Source of the DNA: Lantana camara
Taxonomy: Eukaryota > Streptophyta > Magnoliopsida > Lamiales > Verbenaceae
Direction of reading: 5' to 3'
Length of the DNA stretch: 64,000 nucleotides
NCBI GenBank assembly: GCA_037501455.1
Contig: CM074865.1
Coordinates: 82,968,501-83,032,500 of the forward strand
In this document: one piece after another, positions 11,478 through 23,090 of the stretch
Numbering within the stretch: position 1 is the first letter of the stretch
Layout of the letters: the number at the start of each line of letters is the position of its first letter
Translations under genes and position numbers: made by a program
Notes under the pieces: generated by a model
What the model was told of the DNA's origin: nothing
Database searches by the model: none
What the model saw: only the letters and a program-made list of their open reading frames with translations

Positions 11478-12046
11478 GGCTGTCAATGGATCAAATTTTA
11501 ATACGAATCCAATTCGAATTTTAATATATTCGACTGATAAAAAAATTCGATAAATCATATTTAATTATAAATATTTATTATTCGAAATAAATGGATCGAA
11601 TATAAAACTAAGAAATTCGATCCATTAAAAATCTGAATCTCCCTATTTATAATATTTTATTAAATTAATTATTTTATAAATAAAAAATAATTAAAAATTA
11701 TAATTTCAATGTATGTATCATTAAAATTAATAAATATCTTTCAATATTTATCTTAAATAATTTATAATTTTTTATTAATAATTTAATTTAAATACTAAAT
11801 AAATAAAAGTAGAAACCAAAATAACTAATTAAATAATAATTATTTGGTTATTATTATACGCTTATATTTATTCTTCTATATATTTTTCCCTGCAAAAGAA
11901 AATAAATTCTATTGTTAATCGGATCGAATCCAACCCGATTTTACACGAATTCAAATCCAGATCCTATAGTATCCAGTAATCGGATATTCTTATCGGATTT
12001 CAATTCAGATGTTCCAAATCCGCCCCGAATCCGGACCCGTTGACAT
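11478..12046. mobile_element. Inverted-repeat element, diverged copy 2 of the same family
   Basis: GGGCTGTCAATGGATCAAATTTTAA at the left and GGACCCGTTGACAT at the right match the termini and order of sub-terminal words of the element at 10757-11364, in the same orientation but with more mutations. The two lie about 110 bases apart. It ends roughly 200 bases before the GluTR-binding-protein gene and so forms part of its upstream region. Confidence 0.5.
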
Positions 12047-12240
12047 TTATTGAAATTTAGGCCCATTTTGTTTTGGGCCAAAGCCCAAAACTTTGCTACA
12101 TTTCTTCCCAGCCCTATTGAGGCCCAAATCGACCAACACTGTCCCTCTACAGACTACACAAACCTCGCCTCGGAAAGCTGAATAAACACACACAGAAAAA
12201 ATCACTGCTTTCCGCGATTTCTGCTTCTCCATCATCTTCC

Positions 12241-15200
12241 ATGGAAGCTCTTTCAGGTTCAGCTCTTCAGCTTCAGAGATTCTCCGAGAATTCATTGGGG
12301 ATTCAGTATGGTAAATCCTGTAGCAAGCATTGTGCTTCGCTGAGAATCACTCCGAGTTCCAGCAGAACGCCGCCGTTGCGATGCGCGTCTCGAGTTTCGG
12401 CGGTCGCTCGGGAGGTGTCGGATGAGGGAAACAGTGATGAGGAAAGGATTTTGAAGAACGATAATGGTGTATTTAGTTTAGCTTCGGAAGAATCTATCTC
12501 TTTGCCTCAGGTAAAAGAGAAAAAGAAAATAAACAAAGGAGAAAAGAAAGAGGTATTTGGTGTTGTGTGTGTGTGTGTGTTTATGTTCGCTCTCCTTATC
12601 GTTTAGGGTGGTGGTGTTTTTGGTGGTTTGTGTTGGGAGCTGGATTTGGTAATTTGGATGCGCATGCTGTTTAAAAAACCTTCATTTTTGGACTTTTTGG
12701 GGTTTATCAAAAATAATGGAGTATGCATGATGCTTTGGTACCATGGTTGTCTGCCTATCTTTCTAATACAAGCTTTGGTGTGATACTTGTAGTTCTCTTC
12801 TCTTTCGGTAAGCTTTATTGCTTGATTTTGGTTGAGATTGAATTTTTAAGTTTGTGTTGGAATTGTAAGCGCCTGGTGTGTAAGGTTTTTCCTTTCGAAC
12901 CACAGTCCCAGTTTATAGATTTTGTTCAGTTCAGTCTTCTGTCAACTTATTCTGAATTCATCAACTCTAACCTTGTTTTTGATATAGACCGGCCAATTTC
13001 TACAAGCTTAAATTATGGTTTTGGTGTTGGAAAATCAGAAAAATGTGACTTATATAATATGAAATGTGGTTTTTGGAACTTTGAGTAAATGATCTTGTCT
13101 TTAGCGCACAATAGCAAGGAAATTACTAAATTACTATTGTAAAACGATAAAAGAATTAGAAAACTTGGAATTTCCTTTGTTGCCACGATTCTTGTAGTTA
13201 AAAAATTGTAGGAAAAAGTTTTTCTTTACTTGGTTTATTTTAGTAGGGTAGGGTGATTGTTGTGATCTCGTATCCACATGAAATAGTTTTAGAACATAGA
13301 CATACTTGGAAATCGGGCATTATAAGTTAGACGTCTCTTTTTATGATATAGTCCCTGAATGGATATTTCAAATGGCTTGTTCGGCTTTGTCATGATGGCC
13401 TCTGTCGTATCGTGAAGGGTAATTCGGAGCTCGAACCAATTGCTGAAAAGGATGTAAATTTGACGACGCCACCTCTTACGGTCTCAGGTGGAAGCTCAAG
13501 TGGAGGAGGTACTAGAGCTGGACTTTTCAGGACTCCTATATCTGGTGGAGTACAAAGTGCAACCTCTGCTCATGGTTTACCTAGACCAGCCTTAGCAGTC
13601 CGGAATTTGATGGAACAGGTAATAGAACTCATTTCTTTAAACTGTCTATTTCCTAAAAGCAGCTTCTTCTGACATGTTTTTCCTGCCATTATCTTGTTGA
13701 ATTCCAATAAGAGAAGGCTAGGTTTGCTCACCTATGTACTGTGATGTCACGCATGCATCACCGTAGAGAAGGTTATCCATTTGGTTCACTTGTTGATTTT
13801 GCAGCGGATCCTATGGGACGTAAGTTCATTTTTTTGCGCTTATTTCTAAGACATAATTACTTATTCGCGTTGCTGGTTTCTGTTTCATCACAGTGCCAAT
13901 ATATACTAACTTTGACATCTGCAGATCCAATATTTTCTTTCTCTCCGTTGGCTATTCACACTAGGAATTTGTTAGCTGATCCAAAATGCACTCTTGTTGT
14001 TCAGGTGTGTACCCTTTTCTTTGAGAAAGAATTTTTTTTCCTTTTCTTTTTCTTTGTCACTGTTTCTTGCCGTATTTCTTCATCTAAAGATCTGGGAATT
14101 TGCCAGATTCCTGGATGGAGTGGCTTGTCAAATGCCAGGGTGACTATTTTTGGAGATGTATACCCTCTCCCAGAAGATCAGCAGGTGACTCACTGCCTTC
14201 TTCAACTGATTTTTTTAAGTTTGTGAAATTCTCTTTGGAAGATATCTGGAGCAATGAGAAGAAGTCTGTTGTCGTTCATGCAGGCTAAACTTGATTACGA
14301 AATACTCTTATTGATGATCTTCCTTTTAGTTGAAAAACAAGAAATAAATCTTTGTTGATGTGATTGTTAGTTCCCCTTTTTATTATGGGATCAGAGCTTT
14401 TTGGCTCACTTTTGGGTTTTTCTTATGACTTATGTTTGTATCATTAACTTTCTGATTCCAGGAATGGGCTCATAAACAGTACATGGCAAAACACCAGCAA
14501 GGGCCTTCTCAGCAGTGGGGAAATTTCTACTATTTCCGGATGCAGAACATAAGGTTATCTATTTTCTTTAACATGGTTTTGATTCGCTCAACATTTGGAA
14601 TCTGGATGGCAAAGAAACTCCATTGGGCGAGAAAGAAACTATCATTGAGATCAAATTAATTGAATTTTTCAAGAAAATATAAGATTACAAATCTTGCAGC
14701 CATTTGGCATCATTGCCTTTGAAATTCAGGCCTTCTAGAATTGGCAATTGGGTGAAGGATAGGTGCTGCAAAACCGTTGCATCGTGTCTTAAATCCTCTT
14801 CAAATAATTATTTCAAAAGATTAAATTTGATTTAATTGTCCATGTCAGCGATATATATTTCATTGGAGGCTTTGGGACTGTTGCTTGGGTTAATGTTAAA
14901 GAATATGAAGCCCTTCAACCCGATAAGATTGCTGTCAACGGGGGTGAACAGAATCTCAAGGTTAGCATTTAGCAATGCCCTTTTCTTAATAAAACGAAAT
15001 CTACCAGTGCTCTCTCTCTCATTATGAGCATCTCTAATTCTTTCGAATTTTGTTGGATTTAATCTTGGGTTGTCATGAATCTGAAGATTGAGTTGTCATG
15101 AATTTTCTATGCTATCGTTATAGGAATTAAATGCAATGTTTTCAAAGCCTCTGAAAGAGCTGCTGTCTAAAGAAGCTGAAGTAGATGACGCTGCTCTTAT

Positions 15201-15443
15201 ATCCATAGACAGCAGAGGAATTGATATTCGTGTCCGTCAAGGTGCTCAGGTAATGCATCAAAATATACAGCTCCTTTCCTCCTTTCTTGTCAAGCTATTT
15301 CGTCATTCCTTTTTTGCGTATTTTTGCAGTTCAACGTTCAGAGACTTTCCTTCGATGGAGGGCACAATGTCGAAACACTAGAGGAAGCAAAGAAAGCACT
15401 TTGGGAGCTGATGAACCGAGGCCGGGTACACAACTTGCAATAA
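12241..15443 (+). CDS. GluTRBP: Glutamyl-tRNA reductase-binding protein, chloroplastic (PGR7-like)
   Basis: Nine exons: 12241-12510, 13418-13618, 13717-13819, 13925-14004, 14107-14184, 14462-14553, 14849-14960, 15124-15249 and 15330-15443. Phases agree at every junction and the sum is 391 residues. The Ser/Arg-rich N-terminus (about residues 1-55) is a chloroplast transit peptide. After a Gly/Ser linker come LAVRNLMEQ, ARFAHLCTVMSRMHHRREGYPFGSLVDFA, HPIFSFSPLAIHTRNL and IPGWSGLSNARVTIFGDVYPLP. This is the FMN-binding split-barrel (pyridoxamine-phosphate-oxidase-like) fold, followed by FIGGFGTVAWVN and a C-terminal region ending RGRVHNLQ. By family it binds glutamyl-tRNA reductase at the thylakoid membrane and spares a part of the enzyme for heme synthesis; in Arabidopsis loss gives the pgr7 phenotype. 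The weakest call is the acceptor before exon 2, whose pyrimidine tract is poor. All other sites are standard. Confidence 0.88.
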
Positions 15444-15810
15444 TGCGCTTCGATCGTATGATTTTTACTCGTTTTTTAAAGTAAGGCGTGGATTTAATCT
15501 TGGGTTGTTAACTTTATACACTCGAGCTAGAGACCTTGCACGAACGTAACAAGTTTGTGGTGGAATCCTCTACTTTCCCTTCCTGCAGTTGTGACTTGTG
15601 GGAGGGAAAGATAATTAGTTTATGTTCGTAAGGACTTAGTGTATATATGTGCAAGTTCTTGGTCATGTTCTCAATCGAACTCGGTTTGGAACTCTAATAA
15701 TTGTACTCAAAAGGTGAAATCGCTCATCCCAGGCGCCCTCACATCCTAACCCGACAGGAATGGAACTCCAATAATTGAATTTGCAACTTGCCTCTCTCTC
15801 TCTGAGTTTT
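15444..15810. other. 3' flank of the GluTR-binding-protein gene
   Basis: Presumed 3' UTR and downstream spacer; nothing else recognised. Confidence 0.5.
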
Positions 15811-16045
15811 TGGAATATTATAATTGAAATATTGCTCCATCTCTATCTTTAGTGTAATTGGAATTATTCGCCTTATTGGGTCTCTTGAATAGATAGTTAT
15901 TTTGGACTTAGTTGAGGTATCATAATCATAAATTCATAGTCCTCTTAAGTCTTATTTCATGAAAAAGTGGGAAATTTCATATTTCTATATATACTTTCGG
16001 TTAATTTTAATCAATAAATGAAAATTTTAAGATCTCTCATCACAT
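15811..16045. repeat. Dispersed repeat R2, copy 1
   Basis: The block from GGAATATTATAATTGAAATATTGC through TTTTAAGATCTCTCATC recurs at 61691-62215 (interrupted by an inverted-repeat insertion) and, in part, at 54875-54930. Shared words include CATCTCTATCTTTAGTGT, TTGGACTTAGTTGAGG and GTGGGAAAT(T/G)TCATATTTCT. It has no coding potential. It is non-coding repeat DNA of unknown class. Confidence 0.6.
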
Positions 16046-17092
16046 TGAGGTGCAAAAGAAGATTAATATTATTACATATCAAATCGGATCTATTTTCACT
16101 TTGCTTGCCTAAAGCATGTGCTCCAATCGCGAGATATGCATTAAACTTTAGGGATAATTACAAACGTCCCCCGAGGTTTGGCGAAATTATAGATACCCCT
16201 TAAGGTTTGAGAAATTATGAATTCTCCCCTAAATCGTTATTTCCTCCGTTGAATTTAATAAAATTTGTTATTTTATTATTTTACCCCTCAATTCCTAAAA
16301 CTCAGGGGATATTTGTAATAAAAATCCAAAAGCAAGGAGGTTAATGTAAGTAATAAAATTCTTGGGGGGTTTGATGTAAATATTTGAATTTTGTGTTTTA
16401 ATAGCTTCCTTTATTTTTTTTTTTTAATTTTTTAGCAAAGAATGTTACTTAATGGTGTTTTGATATTTTAATACTGAACTAATTTCATTCATAAATTTTA
16501 TGGATAGCAAATATTTTCTTTTAAAAAAAATGGTGATGGTGCAGAAACTTGTAAAGGATTTAAACACCAATCACTTTAGAATTTGTTTGTAGAAGGGAAG
16601 ACCATCACAGGCGTTGAGCCTCAGGAATTGGGTTTCCAATGAGCGTGGGTTCTTCCAGCTAGGATAACACCAGGAAATCGTGCAGCAAGGGTGCAGGAAA
16701 TGGTGAAATATATGAAGCTTTGGAGAAGATGAAGATGCAGAGGAAAATGATGCCCAGTTCAGTAGTGTGGTGTCTTGTGAAGAAGATGACTTAGGGAAAT
16801 GTGAGTATAAATCCCATATTTATAAGTTGAGGGCAAGGGTGTTTTGGGTAATTTGATCAAGTGGTCCCAAACCCAGTGTTGCCCTAGACACGTGGCCCAA
16901 TATGGGAGATATGTGGAAAAACATATGTAGGCCTGCCATAAAGGTAGCTGTAAAGCAATGGTGGCAGGTGTACAGCCAAGTACGGAGTGTCAGAGAGCAC
17001 TACATGGTTGTTACCGAGGGTTGACGTGCTCGGTGTGAGTAGGCTTGAGGCACATCTAGGATAGAGGATCATGAGGGGTCCTAATTTTATGT

Positions 17093-18090
17093 AGTCTAAT
17101 GAGGGCCCGAGGACCTTGAGGGTCCGATGAGGGCCCAAGGCCAATGAGGACCCGAGGGGCTCGAGGGTCCAAAGACCAATGAGGACCCCGAGGGCTCGAG
17201 GGTCCAATGAGGGTCCAAGGACCAATGAGGGTCCGAGGGACTCGAGGGTCCGATGAGGGCCTGAGACCAATGAGAGCTCGAGGAGCTCGAGGGTCCAATG
17301 AGGGTCCAGGGACCAATGAGGGCCCGAGGGGCTCGAGGGCCCAAGAGCAATGAGGACCCGAGGGGCTCGAGGGTCCAAAGACCAATGAGGACCCGAGGAC
17401 TCGAGGGTCCAAGGACCAATGAGGGCCCGAGGGACTCGAGGGTCCAATGAGGGCCTGAGACCAATGAGGGCCCGAGGAGCTCGAGGGTCCAATGAGGGTC
17501 CAGGGACCAATGAGGGCCCGAGGGGCTCGAGGGCCCAAGAGCAATGAGGACCCGAGGGGCTCGAGGGTCCAAAGACCAATGAGGACCCGAGGACTCGAGG
17601 GTCCAATGAGGGTCCAAGGACCAATGAGGGCCCGAGGGACTCGAGGATCCAATGAAGGCCTGGGGGAGCAATGAGGGCCTGATGGACGCGAGGGTCCAAT
17701 GAGAGCCTGATGGACGCGAGGATCCAATGAGGGCCCGGGGGACCAATGAGGGCCTGATGGACGCGAGGGTCCAATGAGGGCCCGAGGAGCTCGAGGGTCC
17801 AATGAGGGTCCAGGGACCAATGAGGGTCCGAGGGGCTCGAGGGTCCAATGAAGGCCAGGGCCTGAGGGACGCAAGGATCCAATGAGGGCCCGGGGGAGCA
17901 ATGAGGGCCTGATGGACGCGAGGGTCCAATGAGAGCCTGATGGACGCGAGGATCCAATGAGGGCCAGGGGACCAATGAGGGCCTGATGGACGCGAGGGTC
18001 CAATGAGGGCCTGATGGACGCGAGGGTCCAATGAGGGCCCGGAGACCAATGGAGGCCCGAGGGTCAAATGAGGGCCCGTGGGACTCGAGG
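17093..18090. repeat. Minisatellite inside the left LTR
   Basis: About 1 kb of imperfect tandem units built from CCAATGAGGGCCCGAGG, GGCTCGAGGGTCCAA and CCTGATGGACGCGAGG words. Higher-order blocks of several units are repeated. G is concentrated on the plus strand, which is antisense for the element. All three minus-strand frames stay open for 315-425 codons because the units lack stops; I do not consider these proteins. Confidence 0.85.
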
Positions 18091-18399
18091 GTCCAGAGAC
18101 CAATGAGGGTCAGATGGGAGACTTGTAGTTTTGCCAATTGCCAGGCTTTAGCCATTTCCAAGTAGCTTATGAGGGCGGCTAAGTTGACCCAAAGATATAA
18201 GTGGCGAACCCATTAGGGCCCACGTGTCATGACGTGGCCTCATTATATTTGTGCTTCATCATTTGCCCCCCAACTCTATAGTCACAATGTTGTGGCATAT
18301 AGAGTTTGAACTTGAACTCCGAGAGGGTGTGAAGGAGGGGCGACAATGGGCATCCCGAGCGCTCATTCTGCAGAGCATTAAATGCAAGATCCTTCTCGC

Positions 18400-19130
18400 G
18401 AAACCCCGATGTTGAAAACGATAGGGAACCCCGATGTGGAAATCGAGGGGAACCCGAATGTTAAAAATGAGAGGGAAACCCCGAAGTTGAAAACGAGGGT
18501 GAACTTCGATATTAAAATTGAGGGGGAACCCCGATGTTAAAATCAAGGGGAACCCGAAGTTGAAAATGAGGGGGAACCCCGAAGTTGAAAATGAGAGGGA
18601 ACCCCGATGTTGAAATTGAGGGGAACCCTAAGTTGAAAACGAGGGGGTCCCCGAAGTCGAAATGGAAGGGAACCCTGATGATGTAGACGAGGGGATCCCC
18701 GATGTCGGAGTCGAGGGGATCCCTGATTTTGAAAACGAGGGGGAACCCCGATGTTGAAATCGAGGTGAAATCGAGGGGATCACTGATGTTGAAAACGAAG
18801 GGGATCCCCGATGTTGAAATCGAGGGGATCCATGATCTTGAAAATGAGGGGGAACCCCGATGTTGAAATCGAGGGGATCCCTGATGTTGTAAACGAGGAG
18901 GAACCCCGATGTCGGAGTCGAGGGGATCCCTGATTTTGAAAACGAGTGGGAACCCCGATGTTAAAATCGAGGGGATCCATGATCTTGAAAACGAGGGGGA
19001 ACCCCGATATTAAAATGAGGGGGAACCCCGATGTTAAAATCAAGGGGATCCCTGATGTTGAAAACGAGGGGGAACCCCGATGCTGAAATCGAGGGAATCC
19101 CTAAACTTGAAAATGAGGGGGAACCGCTTG
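18400..19130. repeat. Minisatellite in the element interior (27-bp type)
   Basis: About 27 imperfect units of the form GAGGGGGAACCCCGATGTTG plus AAAAC or AAATC. On the minus strand each 27-base unit encodes a nine-residue block (G-F-P-L-x-F-N-I-x). The unit differs in sequence from the LTR minisatellite but shares G-richness and a comparable length. Confidence 0.8.
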
Positions 19131-19240
19131 TCAAAGTCCTGTGCTTCTCGCCCTCATGGTCGTGCTCCTCATAATCTTCCCTTCTCCAACGGTGAGGAAC
19201 TGGGTTCCGAGGGTAGCGAGCGTCTTTGACCATGGCTCTT

Positions 19241-19985
19241 TCACCCTAGTGGGGAGGGGGGCTTGAGACCGCGCTCGAGAGAGTTGCTCCAGCCCGAGGG
19301 GAGATATGAGCCCGGGGGAACTCGAGCCCGATGGACATGAGTTCGAGGGGACTTAGGGGGCAGAGGCCTTAACTTGTTCTGGATAGCCATCAATGGATGC
19401 ACTTGCAGTCCCCCTATTGGAGAGGCCATTTGAGCGCCAACTCCAGAGGGAAATTAGGCGGCTGTAAAGTATTTCCAAGCGTTTTGGGCAGGTTGCACCT
19501 CGGATTGAGCTTAGAGCGCTTGGAGTTGTTGCGGTGCCAATTGTGGCATTTCCATTCTTGGATTTCTTTGGGAATGGAGACTGGGAGTTGTAGCGTGCCC
19601 ACTTGATAGGGTTGTATCATGGGCATCATGCCCGGTATAACTCCAGGCATCACGTGGGGTTGCATGTAAATGTTCTCCAGTGGTGGCATTGCCATAGTAT
19701 ATGCGCCAGTATTGGCGGCGTTTGCGACGGTAGTGGCGGGTACGAGCGTCACGGGGGGATTAGTGGAACCTCCAGCCCCTGTTTCAGTGATGGGGAAAGA
19801 TCCCACTAAACCTCTTTACCCTTGTTTCCTGCTGCTGTGAGAGGAATGTTCCCATCCACTGGGGTGTTTCCGGCTTGTGTGGCGGTGACGACAACGATGT
19901 TGGATCCGCCAGCTGGGCTCTCTTCGTTCACCGGAGGAAGAACTCCTCTGTTGACCAAAGCTCCAGATCTCGTTGTAGCAACCAT
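19241..19985 (-). pseudogene. gag leader remnant of the minisatellite retrotransposon
   Basis: Starting about 80 bases after the primer-binding site on the minus strand, 19985-19806 opens with MVATTRSGALVNRG, a gag N-terminus style seen in plant Ty3/gypsy elements. It stops after 59 codons. A second open stretch, 19806-19414 (130 codons, Pro/Met-rich with MPGVIPGMMPM and SIPKEIQEW), continues in another frame. No zinc knuckle and no pol motif follow. I take the pair as a broken gag. Confidence 0.5.
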
Positions 19986-20639
19986 GGTGAAATCTGCTGG
20001 TGTTACTTTTCAACTAGCTTTAAGAGGAAGAAATTGATGATGATGAAGAAGATGATGATGGTTTCCCACAGACGGCGCCAAAAATGATGGTGCAGAAACT
20101 TGTAAAGGATTTAAACACCAATCACTTTAGAATTTGTTTGTAGAAGGGAAGACCATCACAGGCGTTGAGCCTCAGGAACTGGGTTTCCAATGAGCGTGGG
20201 TTCTTCCAGCTAGGATAACACCAGGAAATCGTGCAGCAAGGGTGCAGGAAATGGTGAAATATATGAAGCTTTGGAGAAGATGAAGATGTAGAGGAAAATG
20301 ATGCCCAGTTCAGTAGTGTGGTGTCTTGTGAAGAAGATGACTTAGGGAAATGTGAGTATAAATCCCATATTTATAAGTTGAGGGCAAGGGTGTTTTGGGT
20401 AATTTGATCAAGTGGTCCCAAACCCAGTGTTGCCCTAGACACGTGGCCCAATATGGGAGATATGTGGAAAAGCATATGTAGGCCTGCCATAAAGGTAGCT
20501 GTAAAGCAATGGTGGCAGGTGTACAGCCAAGTACGGAGTGTCAGAGAGCACTACATGGTTGTTACCGAGGGTTGACGTGCTCGGTGTGAGTAGGCTTGAG
20601 GCACATCTAGGATAGAGGATCATGAGGGGTCCTAATTTT

Positions 20640-21745
20640 ATGTAGTCTAATGAGGGCCTGAGGACCTTGAGGGTCCGATGAGGGCCCGAGGGGCTCGAGG
20701 GTCCAATGAGGGCCCAAGGCCAATGAGGACCCGAGGGGCTCGAGGGTCCAAAGACCAATGAGGACCCGAGGGCTCGAGGGTCCAATGAGGGTCCAAGGAC
20801 CAATGAGGGTCCGAGGGACTCGAGGGTCCGATGAGGGCCTGAGACCAATGAGAGCTCGAGGAGCTCGAGGGTCCAATGAGGGTCCAGGGACCAATGAGGG
20901 GCCGAGGGGCTCGAGGGCCCAAGAGCAATGAGGACCCGAGGGGCTCGAGGGTCCAATGAGGGTCCAAAGACCAATGAGGACCCGAGGACTCGAGGGTCCA
21001 ATGAGGGTCCAAGGACCAATGAGGGCCCGAGGGACTCGAGGGTCCGATGAGGGCCTGAGACCAATGAGGGCCCGAGGAGCTCGAGGGTCCAATGAGGGTC
21101 CAGGGACCAATGAGGGCCCGAGGGGCTCGAGGGCCCAAGAGCAATGAGGACCCGAGGGGCTCGAGGGTCCAATGAGGGTCCAAAGACCAATGAGGACCCG
21201 AGGACTCGAGGGTCCAATGAGGGTCCAAGGACCAATGAGGGCCCGAGGGACTCGAGGATCCAATGGGGGCCCGGGGGAGCAATGAGGGCCTGATGGACGC
21301 GAGGGTCCAATGAGAGCCTGATGGACGCGAGGATCCAATGAGGGCCCGGGGGACCAATGAGGGCCTGATGGACGCGAGGGTCCAATGAGGGCCTGATGGA
21401 CGCGAGGGTCCAATGAGGGCCCGAGGAGCTCGAGGGTCCAATGAGGGTCCAGGGACCAATGAGGGTCCGAGGGGCTCGAGGGTCCAATGAAGGCCAGGGC
21501 CTGAGGGACGCGAGGGAGCAATGAGGGCCCGGGGGAGCAATGAGGGCCTGATGGACGCGAGGGTCCAATGAGAGCCTGATGGACGCGAGGATCCAATGAG
21601 GGCCCGGGGGACCAATGAGGGCCTGATGGACGCGAGGGTCCAATGAGGGCCTGATGGACGCGAGGGTCCAATGAGGGCCCGGAGACCAATGGAGGCCCGA
21701 GGGTCAAATGAGGGCCCGTGGGACTCGAGGGTCCAGAGACCAATG
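20640..21745. repeat. Minisatellite inside the right LTR
   Basis: Same array as in the left LTR but about 90 bases longer, the difference being gain or loss of whole units. For example, an extra GGGCCCGAGGGGCTCGAGGG unit is present near 20680. Confidence 0.85.
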
Positions 21746-22490
21746 AGGGTCAGATGGGAGACTTGTAGTTTTGCCAATTGCCAGGCTTTAGCCATTTCCA
21801 AGTAGCTTATGAGGGCGGCTAAGTTGACCCAAAGATATAAGTGGCGAACCCATTAGGGCCCACGTGTCATGACGTGGCCTCATTATATTTGTGCTTCATC
21901 AAATGGTATGTATGTTTATATTGGAATGTTATTCGTATTTAAAGTATATGCATTAGAAATCACCAACGTCCGAAATATTTGTTTAAATAATTATGATGGA
22001 TATTTATGTGAGTTTAACGTGTTTGTTATGATTTTCTATTTTATTAAAAAAAATTATTATTCTAAAAGAACAAAGTTTAAATCAACTTATGCAAAATATA
22101 CATAAAACTAAGATATAAACATAAAGTGGAGTTTGTAATTTTGTTATCATACTTTATTGGAATAAATATGCATGAAATATTTATTTCGGTTTATACTTAT
22201 AAATAAAATATAAGTATTAATTCAATTACAAATTTTCAAATTGAAAATACAAATTTAACCAACATTACAAATATATCATTATATTTTCAATATTATTACA
22301 ATATACCCCTTAAGGTATGATTGGAAATTTTAAAATAATATTGCTGTCGTAGCAAAAGTTAACACCGTTATTAATGGTTGGGACAATTTGTGAGAGAGAA
22401 TGTAAACACTAGGGGGGTGTTCATAATTTCTCAAATATTAGGGGGAATCTGTATTTTCGCCAAACATCAGGGGACGTTCGTAATTATCCC

Positions 22491-23090
22491 TAAACTTTAT
22501 CCAGCAAAATTATCCAATGAAAATTAAAATTTGCCCATTATTTTTACTCATGATTAATTGTGCCCACGAAAGTCCTAGTAATGGGTGCACGTCTTCCCTG
22601 CGTGCAAAAATAATTTAAGACGTACGTTACCTATTTCTATATATTTTAACTTATTTGAGTTGAATATATTTTTAAATATATAATAATAGATAATAGTGTT
22701 AATTATGTTTTGGGTTATACTTTATGAAAACTTATAATTTTTTTATATTGATCTCAAAATGAAAAAGATAAAATTAAATTCAAAATTATAATATTTAAAT
22801 ATTTATTAGCAATTATTAAATTGTGCGTGACAAATTTTTTCTTAAAAACGTAAACATAATACTTTGATACCCTTAAAAAGATGATGAAAAGTATTTATTA
22901 ATTGTAATTGGCTAACTTAAAAGTAAACTATATTTCATATCTTTTGTAGAATTCATGAATAAAGAAAAATTACAAATGACCCTGAATCTTATGTGCAATT
23001 GTATTTACTCGATGGACGACTTGTCTTTCACCTGCAAATATATAGTTTAAACCATACCTCAATAGAGTGCTCCTTAAATCACAACTGAAA
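22491..23090. other. Intergenic, AT-rich
   Basis: No feature recognised beyond the 9-base duplication at its left edge. Confidence 0.45.

Larger units (their letters stand above)
16534..21901 (-). mobile_element. Non-autonomous LTR retrotransposon with minisatellite-rich LTRs
   Basis: Left LTR 16534-18261 (1728 bases) and right LTR 20085-21901 (1817 bases) are near-identical direct repeats beginning TGATGGTGCAG and ending TTCATCA. The 5-base target duplication AATGG is at 16529-16533 and 21902-21906. On the minus strand the right LTR is followed at once by TGGCGCCGTCTGTGGG (20080-20065), a typical plant primer-binding sequence. The left LTR is preceded by GAGTTGGGGGGCAAA, a polypurine tract. 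The element therefore runs right to left. The interior is only about 1.8 kb, with a gag-like leader and a tandem repeat and no protease, integrase or reverse transcriptase. It must depend on a partner element. Confidence 0.88.
16151..22490. mobile_element. Mutator-like (MULE/MITE) element, split by an LTR retrotransposon
   Basis: The termini are long inverted repeats. The left reads GGGATAATTACAAACGTCCC...GGTTTGGCGAAA...GAGAAATTATGAA. The right, read on the minus strand, gives GGGATAATTACGAACGTCCC...GTTTGGCGAAA...GAGAAATTATGAA. Both ends are flanked by the same 9 bases, TAAACTTTA (16142-16150 and 22491-22499), the duplication length of Mutator elements. Subtracting the nested LTR retrotransposon and its 5-base duplication leaves a 967-base element with arms over 80 bases and an AT-rich, non-coding core. 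It is therefore non-autonomous. Confidence 0.8.

Noticed and set aside
12241..12606. First exon of the GluTR-binding-protein gene read as a 121-codon stand-alone gene
   Set aside because: Coding similarity stops at the donor at 12510; beyond it the frame runs into intron sequence.
16884..18161. 425-codon minus-strand frame and its overlapping companions, and the similar 402-, 378- and 384-codon frames at 20435-21801
   Set aside because: They are translations of the LTR minisatellite; all three frames are open because the repeat unit lacks stops. No domain or start context supports a protein.
18400..19130. Regular direct repeats suggestive of a CRISPR array
   Set aside because: Units are contiguous and imperfect with no unique spacers, in a plant genome and inside a retrotransposon: a minisatellite.
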